Below, one piece after another: positions 56,872-64,000 of a DNA stretch of 64,000 bases. Source of the stretch: Sedimenticola_A sp040506425 (lineage in GTDB: Bacteria; Pseudomonadota; Gammaproteobacteria; Chromatiales; Chromatiaceae); NCBI GenBank assembly GCA_965224515.1, contig OZ245051.1:992001-1056000 (forward strand), given 5' to 3'. The position numbers were made by a program, and so were the translations under genes. The number at the start of each line of letters is the position of its first letter. Within the stretch, counting starts at the first letter, position 1. Under the pieces are notes generated by a model, which did not search any database, had not been told where the DNA came from, and saw nothing but the letters and a program-made list of their open reading frames with translations.

Positions 56872-57854
56872 TCGGTTTTTTTCAGAAAAAACCTGAGCAG
56901 CTCTGCAGCCGCAAGGGTAGCCGGCATGCGCCCCTCCATAACCGCCTGCTCAAGTTCGGGTATGCGGGGTTTCAGCCCTGCATCTTCTCGCAGGGCCGTG
57001 ACCAGGCTCTCTGCAGTCTCAGACCACATCCAGGCCTTCGCCTGCTCAGCCCGACGCTCTTCAAGCTCACCCGACTCAGTGAGGGTGTTGCGGTATTCGC
57101 CGATCAGCTCCCAGGCCTCCTCAATACCCTGCCCCTTCAGTGCGGAACAGGTCTTGACCGGCACCCTCCAGTTACGGGTGCGGGGGTGTAGCAGCTTGAG
57201 GGCGTGGAGATAGTCCGATGCGCTGAGGTTGGCCGCGGCAGTCATATCCCCATCCGCCTTGTTTACCAGGATAAGGTCAGCCAGCTCCATGATGCCGCGC
57301 TTGATGCCCTGGAGATCGTCTCCGCCTCCGGGCAGCAGCAGGAGCATGAACATGTCAGTCATGTCAGCCACGGCGGTTTCCGACTGCCCCACTCCCACGG
57401 TCTCAACCATCACCACGTCAAAACCCGCCGCTTCGCACAGCAGCATGGTCTCCCGGGTGCGACGCGTCACACCACCCAGTGTCCTGCCCGCCGGTGATGG
57501 ACGGATGAAGGCCTCCCGCTGTCTCGAGAGCTCCTCCATGCGGGTCTTGTCACCAAGGATGGAGCCGCCAGTCAGGGCCGAAGAGGGATCCACCGCCAGC
57601 ACCGCCAGCCTGCACCCCTGCCCAAGGATATGCATGCCCAGGGATTCAATGAAGGTGGATTTACCCACTCCCGGGACACCGGAGATTCCAACGCGGATGG
57701 AGTTGCCGCTGTGGGGGGTGAGCATTTTCAGCAGATCGACTGCCTGTTCACGGTGATCTGCCCTGGTTGACTCCACCAGGGTAATGGCGCGGGACAGCGC
57801 CCGACGGTTACCCGCCAGCACCTGTTCCGCCAATGTCTCGACTTGGTTATTCAT
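56868..57854 (-). CDS. meaB: MeaB/ArgK-family GTPase (methylmalonyl-CoA mutase chaperone)
   Basis: G3E-type GTPase that loads and protects the B12 cofactor of methylmalonyl-CoA mutase. It has 328 residues. P-loop GISGVPGVGKSTFIE is at about 55-68. Other motifs are LAVDPSSALTGGSILGDKTRM, VMVETVGVGQSE, and NKADGD for guanine. The start is taken as the ATG at 57854; the longer open frame would run through the GTAGGAGCC repeat. The stop codon lies in the next repeat. Same transcript order as pccA and mce. Confidence 0.94.
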   Translation of the reverse strand: MNNQVETLAEQVLAGNRRALSRAITLVESTRADHREQAVDLLKMLTPHSGNSIRVGISGVPGVGKSTFIESLGMHILGQGCRLAVLAVDPSSALTGGSILGDKTRMEELSRQREAFIRPSPAGRTLGGVTRRTRETMLLCEAAGFDVVMVETVGVGQSETAVADMTDMFMLLLLPGGGDDLQGIKRGIMELADLILVNKADGDMTAAANLSASDYLHALKLLHPRTRNWRVPVKTCSALKGQGIEEAWELIGEYRNTLTESGELEERRAEQAKAWMWSETAESLVTALREDAGLKPRIPELEQAVMEGRMPATLAAAELLRFFLKKTE

Positions 57855-57873
57855 CCTGCTATTGCATATAACC

Positions 57874-57940
57874 GTAGGAGCCCAGTCCTCTGGGCGACAG
57901 GACTCACTGCCAGCAATCGCCCGGGGGACCGGGCTCCTAC
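57874..57940. repeat. GTAGGAGCC-type REP pair (family B') between meaB and pccA
   Basis: GTAGGAGCCCAGTCCTCTGGGCGA on the left and inverted TCGCCCGGGGGACCGGGCTCCTAC on the right, the same family as B' in the 39698 unit. Confidence 0.85.
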
Positions 57941-57950
57941 AGTCCAATGA

Positions 57951-59936
57951 CTATTCAAACTCGATTATCGCCTGGTCCACCATCAGGCTGTCGCCTGCTT
58001 CCGCGGAGATCTTGGCCACCACCCCATCCTGCTCGGCACGCAGCACATTCTCCATCTTCATCGCCTCGATGACGGCCAGCTCCTCACCGGCCTTCACCTC
58101 CTGACCCTCGTCAACAGAGACCTTCACCAGCAGGCCAGGCATGGGAGAGAGCAGGAACCGGGAGAGATCCGCCTCCTCTTTTTCAGGCATCAGCGCATGC
58201 AGTTCGGCGGCCCTTGGTGTCATCACCAGGGCATCGGTACGGGCACCACGGTAGTAGAGGCTGTACCAGAGCCCGTCACGCTCAACCTGCAGGCAGAGAG
58301 GCTCGCCATTGATGGTGCCCTCGAACAGTGGCTGGCCCAGGGCCCAGTCGGTGATCACCGAGTAGGCCTTGCCATCGTACTCAACGTGGTAACCGTTCTG
58401 GGTCGGCTTTGTCACCACCTGGTGTATGTCGCTGCCGATAACCACTGCCCATTCGCTGCCCACTTCACGCTCGTGACCCCGCATCTGGCCGCTCATGCAG
58501 GCAGCGCGGTCCATGTAACTGCGGTGAATCATCGCCGCCACCACAATGGGCTTTTCGGGGTCCTCCTGGGGCACCATCTCGGCATTGAAACCGTCAGGAT
58601 ACTCCTCGGCGATGAAGTTGGTTGTGAGCCTGCCCTCCTGGAACCTGGGGTGGGCCATCAGTGCATTCAGGAAGCTGATATTGTGTTGTACGCCGCGGAT
58701 GTAATACTCGTCCAGTGCCACCTGCATGCGGGCTATCGCATCGTCACGCGTCTCACCATAGGTCACCAGCTTGGCGATCATGGGGTCGTAGAACATGGAG
58801 ACCTCACCGCCCTCGTAGACACCGGTATCCACCCGCACATTGTCGTTCTCCTCCGGTGGCCGGTAGTGCACCAGGCGACCGATGGAGGGAAGAAAGTTGC
58901 GAAAGGGGTCTTCGGCGTAGACACGGGACTCGATGGCCCAGCCGTTGAGCTGCACGTCATCCTGGGTCAGGGGCAGCTTCTGGCCCGCAGCCACCTTGAT
59001 CATCAGCTCCACCAGGTCCTGGCCGGTGATCTTTTCGGTAATGGGATGCTCCACCTGCAGGCGGGTGTTCATCTCCAGAAAGTAGAAGTTGCGCCTGGCA
59101 TCGACAATGAACTCCACTGTACCCGCCGAGCGGTACTGCACCGCCCTGGCCAGGGCCACTGCCTGCTCACCCATCGCCTTGCGGGTCGCTTCATCCAGGA
59201 AGGGGGACGGCGCCTCTTCGATCACCTTCTGGTGACGTCGCTGGATGGAGCACTCACGCTCGTTGAGGTAGATGACATTGCCGTGGGTGTCGGCCATCAC
59301 CTGGATCTCGATGTGGCGGGGCTCTTCGATGAATTTCTCGATGAACACCCTGTCGTCACCGAAGCTGGAACGTGCCTCGTTGGTGGCGCGCAGGAAGCCG
59401 TCGCGGCACTCTTCATCATTCCAGGCCACGCGCATACCCTTGCCACCACCGCCGGCGGTGGCCTTGAGCATCACCGGGTAGCCGATACCCGATGCGATCT
59501 CCACCGCCTCGTCTGCATCCTTGATGATCTCGGCATGGCCGGGAATGGTGTTTACACCCGCATCCGCCGCCAGCTTTTTGGAGGTGATCTTGTCGCCCAT
59601 GCTGTTGATGGCGAAGGGAGCAGGACCGATGAAGGCGATACCCGCCTCTTCCAGCGCTTCGCAGAAGGCGGAGTTTTCGGAGAGGAAACCATAGCCGGGA
59701 TGCACCGCCTGGGCGCCGGTATCCTTGCACGCCTGGATGATGCGTTCCATCACCAGGTAACTTTCAGCCGAAGCCGCGGCTCCGATATGCACCGCTTCGT
59801 CCGCCATCTGTACATGCAGCGCTTCCTTGTCAGCATCAGAGTAGACCGCAACGGTCTTGATGCCCATCTTGCGTGCGCTTTTCATAACCCGGCAGGCAAT
59901 CTCGCCGCGGTTTGCTATCAGAATTTTTTCAAACAT
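57951..59936 (-). CDS. pccA: Propionyl-CoA carboxylase alpha subunit (biotin carboxylase / BCCP)
   Basis: Carboxylates biotin with bicarbonate and ATP, and carries it to PccB. It has 661 residues. The biotin carboxylase part (1 to about 450) has KILIANRGEIACRV, the ATP-grasp KATAGGGGKGMRV, and RDCSIQRRHQK-type ECSIQRRHQKVIEE. A PCC BT-like linker (about 470-580) follows, and the C-terminal BCCP has the biotinylated Lys in EAMKMEN near residue 626. The linker length fits acyl-CoA carboxylase (propionyl or 3-methylcrotonyl). The link to mutase, epimerase and MeaB genes points to propionyl-CoA. It is 29 bp after pccB. Confidence 0.94.
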   Translation of the reverse strand: MFEKILIANRGEIACRVMKSARKMGIKTVAVYSDADKEALHVQMADEAVHIGAAASAESYLVMERIIQACKDTGAQAVHPGYGFLSENSAFCEALEEAGIAFIGPAPFAINSMGDKITSKKLAADAGVNTIPGHAEIIKDADEAVEIASGIGYPVMLKATAGGGGKGMRVAWNDEECRDGFLRATNEARSSFGDDRVFIEKFIEEPRHIEIQVMADTHGNVIYLNERECSIQRRHQKVIEEAPSPFLDEATRKAMGEQAVALARAVQYRSAGTVEFIVDARRNFYFLEMNTRLQVEHPITEKITGQDLVELMIKVAAGQKLPLTQDDVQLNGWAIESRVYAEDPFRNFLPSIGRLVHYRPPEENDNVRVDTGVYEGGEVSMFYDPMIAKLVTYGETRDDAIARMQVALDEYYIRGVQHNISFLNALMAHPRFQEGRLTTNFIAEEYPDGFNAEMVPQEDPEKPIVVAAMIHRSYMDRAACMSGQMRGHEREVGSEWAVVIGSDIHQVVTKPTQNGYHVEYDGKAYSVITDWALGQPLFEGTINGEPLCLQVERDGLWYSLYYRGARTDALVMTPRAAELHALMPEKEEADLSRFLLSPMPGLLVKVSVDEGQEVKAGEELAVIEAMKMENVLRAEQDGVVAKISAEAGDSLMVDQAIIEFE

Positions 59937-59965
59937 TGTCAGGCCTTATCTCGTTTGCCACCGGT

Positions 59966-61498
<1,533 letters not shown>

Positions 61499-61536
61499 AA
61501 TTATTCACCAATGATTGGTTTTGTTTGTGAGCGCTG

Positions 61537-61606
61537 CAGGAGCGAACTTGTTCGGGATCGGCATCCGACCCGCTACACCGCTTATCGCGAACAAGTTCGC
61601 TCCTAC
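61537..61606. repeat. GTAGGAGCG-type REP pair (family B) between pccB and the mutase gene
   Basis: GCAGGAGCGAACTTGTTCGGGATCGG and inverted CGCGAACAAGTTCGCTCCTAC. The left head has drifted to GCAGG. Confidence 0.88.
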
Positions 61607-61621
61607 CATGCTCATAAATAC

Positions 61622-63769
61622 TCAGCCTCGCCGATCTTTTATCAGCGCTATCATCTCTGCCGCCGCTTCCGGGATATTGGTGCCCGGTCCGTAGACCGCG
61701 GCCACTCCCGCATCCAGCAGCGCCTGGTAGTCCTTGGGCGGAATCACACCGCCACAGACCACCAGCACATCCTCGGCACCCTCCGCTTTGAGGGCGGCGA
61801 TCAATTGCGGCACCAGGGTCTTATGACCCGCGGCCAGTGAGGAGACACCCACCACGTGCACATCATTCTCCGCCGCCTGCCGCGCCGCCTCTTCAGGGGT
61901 CTGGAACATGGGACCGATATCCACGTCGAAACCAAGATCGGCGTAGGCTGTGGCAATCACCTTGGCACCACGGTCGTGTCCGTCCTGCCCCATCTTAACC
62001 ACCAGCATGCGGGGGCGACGCCCCTCCTGCTGTGCAAACGCTTCAATCTGCTGCTTGATGCCGTCAAACATCTCGTCACCTTCGTAGGCTGAACCGTAGA
62101 CCCCGGCCACTGAGCGGGTCACCGCCTTGTGGCGACCGTATACCTTCTCCAGGGCGTCGGAGATCTCGCCCACCGTGGCGCGGGCACGGGCTGCATCCAC
62201 CGCCAGTGCCAGCAGGTTGCCGCTGCCATCCTCCGCCGCCGCACTGAGTGCAGCCAGGGCGGCTTCGCAAGCTGCGCCATCACGACTGGTACGCACTTCC
62301 ACAAGGCGGGCCACCTGGGACTCACGCACCGCGGAGTTGTCGATATCCAGAACATCCACTTCGGGCTCTTCGTCGAGCTGGTACTTGTTGACGCCGACAA
62401 TCACCTCTTCACCCCGGTCAATACGGGCCTGGCGCAGGGCTGCAGCCTCTTCGATGCGCAGCTTGGGCATACCCGATTCCACCGCCCTGGTCATGCCACC
62501 CAGCTCCTCGACCTCCTTGATCAGTTTGCGCGCCTCCTGCACCAGGGAGTCGGTGAGGCTCTCCACATAATAGGAGCCGGCAAGGGGATCCACCACCTTG
62601 GTGATGCCGGTCTCCTCCTGGATCACCAACTGGGTGTTTCGGGCGATGCGCGCCGAGAAGTCGGTGGGCAGTGCCAACGCCTCGTCAAAGGAGTTGGTGT
62701 GCAGTGATTGGGTACCACCCAGCACTGCCGCCATCGCCTCGATGGCGGTACGCATGACGTTGTTGTAGGGATCCTTTGCGGTGAGACTCACACCGGAGGT
62801 CTGGCAGTGGGTGCGCAGCATCTTGGAGCGGGGATCCCTGGGCTGGAAGTGCTCTTCCATCAGCTCCGCCCAGAGCAGACGTGCCGCCCGCAACTTGGCC
62901 ACCTCCATGAAGAAGTTCATGCCGATGGCGAAGAAGAAGGAGAGGCGCGGCGCGAACCTGTCCACGTCCAACCCCTTGTCGATGGCGGCACGCACGTATT
63001 CCAGGCCGTCAGCAATGGTGAACGCCAGCTCCTGGACGTTGGTCGCCCCCGCCTCCTGCATGTGATAGCCGGAGATGGAGATGGAGTTGAACTTGGGCAT
63101 ATTCTCCGCCGTGTAGCCGATAATATCGGCCACGATGCGCATGGATGGCGTAGGCGGGTAGATGTAGGTGTTGCGGACCATGAACTCCTTGAGGATATCG
63201 TTCTGCAGGGTTCCGGCAAGCTGCTCCGGGGACACTCCCTGCTCCTCTGCGGCGACGATGTAGCTGGCCATTACAGGCAGCACCGCACCGTTCATGGTCA
63301 TGGAGACCGAAACCTTGTCCAGCGGAATGCTGTCGAAGAGGATCTTCATATCCTCAACAGAGTCGATGGCGACACCGGCCTTGCCCACATCGCCCACCAC
63401 CCGGGGATGATCCGAGTCGTAACCACGGTGGGTTGCCAGGTCGAAGGCGACAGAGAGTCCCTGCTGGCCCGCAGCCAGGTTGCGCTTGTAGAAGGCGTTG
63501 GACTCTTCGGCGGTGGAGAAACCGGCGTATTGGCGCACGGTCCAGGGACGACCCGCATACATGGTGGCCCGGGGGCCGCGTACGAAAGGCGCAAAGCCGG
63601 GCAGGCTGTCGGTATGGGAGACACTGACCAGGTCATCCGCCGTGTAGAGCGGTTTGACGTCGATCCCTTCAGGGGTCTTCCAGGTCAGCTCATCCAGCTC
63701 GCGGCCTCGCAACTCCTTCTCGGCGAGTGCATTCCAGTTATCGACGGTCGGTTTAGGCGAATCGGCCAT
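61622..63769 (-). CDS. scpA: Methylmalonyl-CoA mutase
   Basis: Adenosylcobalamin enzyme that rearranges (R)-methylmalonyl-CoA to succinyl-CoA. It has 715 residues, a single chain with both domains as in E. coli Sbm. The catalytic barrel (about 30-560) contains RGPRATMYAGRPWTVRQYAGF with the Tyr at the active site, GLSVAFDLATHRGYDSDHPRVVGDVG and RTHCQTSGVSLT. The B12 domain (about 580-715) carries the lower-ligand motif DGHDRGAK near 595-603 and ends with GVIPPKDYQALLDAGVAAVYGPGT. First gene of the cluster toward pccB. Confidence 0.97.
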   Translation of the reverse strand: MADSPKPTVDNWNALAEKELRGRELDELTWKTPEGIDVKPLYTADDLVSVSHTDSLPGFAPFVRGPRATMYAGRPWTVRQYAGFSTAEESNAFYKRNLAAGQQGLSVAFDLATHRGYDSDHPRVVGDVGKAGVAIDSVEDMKILFDSIPLDKVSVSMTMNGAVLPVMASYIVAAEEQGVSPEQLAGTLQNDILKEFMVRNTYIYPPTPSMRIVADIIGYTAENMPKFNSISISGYHMQEAGATNVQELAFTIADGLEYVRAAIDKGLDVDRFAPRLSFFFAIGMNFFMEVAKLRAARLLWAELMEEHFQPRDPRSKMLRTHCQTSGVSLTAKDPYNNVMRTAIEAMAAVLGGTQSLHTNSFDEALALPTDFSARIARNTQLVIQEETGITKVVDPLAGSYYVESLTDSLVQEARKLIKEVEELGGMTRAVESGMPKLRIEEAAALRQARIDRGEEVIVGVNKYQLDEEPEVDVLDIDNSAVRESQVARLVEVRTSRDGAACEAALAALSAAAEDGSGNLLALAVDAARARATVGEISDALEKVYGRHKAVTRSVAGVYGSAYEGDEMFDGIKQQIEAFAQQEGRRPRMLVVKMGQDGHDRGAKVIATAYADLGFDVDIGPMFQTPEEAARQAAENDVHVVGVSSLAAGHKTLVPQLIAALKAEGAEDVLVVCGGVIPPKDYQALLDAGVAAVYGPGTNIPEAAAEMIALIKDRRG

Positions 63770-63823
63770 AGTAAATCCAGGTAATAGTAGAAACGTTATC
63801 TTTGGATCATATGGAGGCAGCGA

Positions 63824-63892
63824 GTAGGAGCGAATTTATTCGCGATCGGCATTTAATAAAAACACCTCTTTCGCGAACAAGTTCGCTCCTAC
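63824..63892. repeat. GTAGGAGCG-type REP pair (family B) upstream of the mutase gene
   Basis: GTAGGAGCGAATTTATTCGCGATCGGCAT and inverted TCGCGAACAAGTTCGCTCCTAC flank a short AT-rich spacer. Confidence 0.9.
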
Positions 63893-63926
63893 AATTTACG
63901 CACTCACTGCACCCTGAAGTTTCAAA

Positions 63927-64000
63927 TCAAGCGTTTTGTGCATAGCCGATGCGTTTCAGCGCTTCGGTGATCTCGTCCAGAATGGCCGGATCGTCGATGG
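63927..64000 (-). CDS. C-terminal end of an unknown enzyme, possibly an acyl-CoA synthetase (truncated by window)
   Basis: Only the last 23 codons are inside the window: an open frame reading IDDPAILDEITEALKRIGYA and ending in TGA at 63927-63929. The pattern of a TIDDP or TLADP motif followed by a short helix resembles the tails of AMP-forming acyl-CoA (propionyl- or acetyl-CoA) synthetases. Such an enzyme would suit the head of a propionate pathway. The fragment is too short for certainty. Confidence 0.4.
   Translation of the reverse strand, partial: IDDPAILDEITEALKRIGYAQNA

Noticed and set aside
62708..63784. 358-codon plus-strand frame opposite the mutase gene
   Set aside because: Shadow of a well-conserved enzyme with high GC; His-rich translation typical of reverse-complement frames.

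Overview
The window looks like a stretch of gammaproteobacterial chromosome with moderately high GC. The gene order rpe-gph-trpE-trpG-trpD, the IbpA-type small heat-shock protein, GreB, HslO and MsrA, and several c-di-GMP proteins all fit that class. The complete propionyl-CoA to succinyl-CoA route, the free-living regulatory gene content and the many REP-like repeats would suit a Chromatiales-type (for example sulfur-oxidising) bacterium. That placement is inference from gene content, not a database result. No rRNA, tRNA, CRISPR array, prophage or transposase gene was found.

Layout. 1-8755 (minus): a two-partner secretion locus with an outer-membrane TpsB transporter followed by a giant filamentous-haemagglutinin/CdiA-like exoprotein that runs off the left edge. 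8907-13104 (minus): the aapJQMP general amino-acid ABC importer. 13631-19456: an HD-GYP phosphodiesterase, then a minus-strand cluster of CHASE2 adenylate cyclase, SH3 protein, M48 protease and a DUF3530 protein. 19693-24795 (plus): rpe, gph and the tryptophan genes trpE, trpG and trpD, with an 18-codon leader peptide ending Trp-Arg-Trp in front of trpE. 24893-38172: a mixed block that separates trpD from trpC. It holds an MFS/sugar-kinase pair, PPK2 with a beta-CASP hydrolase, an ibpA gene with a sigma-32 promoter and a ROSE-like thermometer, btpA, a MASE1 diguanylate cyclase, an alaX-nodI-nodJ cluster and greB. 38394-51882 (mostly plus): trpC, an OsmC protein, an EF-G paralogue, a single-domain asparaginase with hslO, a SIMPL protein, a HerA-like ATPase, MscS, msrA, a TAXI binding protein, a LEA lipoprotein, a DksA-like zinc-finger protein and a malonyltransferase. 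51999-55268: a large GGDEF-EAL protein divergent from a PilZ protein. 55248-64000 (minus): a propionyl-CoA assimilation cluster (methylmalonyl-CoA mutase, pccB, pccA, meaB, mce) ending in a beta-carbonic anhydrase and a hotdog thioesterase. The C-terminus of another enzyme lies at the right edge.

How the parts work together. The right-hand cluster forms one pathway: the carbonic anhydrase can supply bicarbonate to the biotin-dependent carboxylase, epimerase and mutase finish the route to succinyl-CoA, and MeaB protects the B12 enzyme. Tryptophan synthesis appears to be controlled by ribosome stalling on the leader peptide. Four c-di-GMP proteins suggest active surface/motility control.

The most striking non-coding content is repeat DNA. 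Three hairpin families (starting GTAGGTCGG, GTAGGAGCG/GTAGGAGCC and GTAGGGTGG) all carry a 5' GTAG tetranucleotide, as REP elements do, and sit between cistrons of the trp and propionate clusters. A 126-bp unit is duplicated exactly at 39698/39904. The best candidate for something undescribed is a 288-bp element at 29067-29354: a perfect 26-bp inverted repeat enclosing two long branched hairpins, directly upstream of the PPK2 gene.
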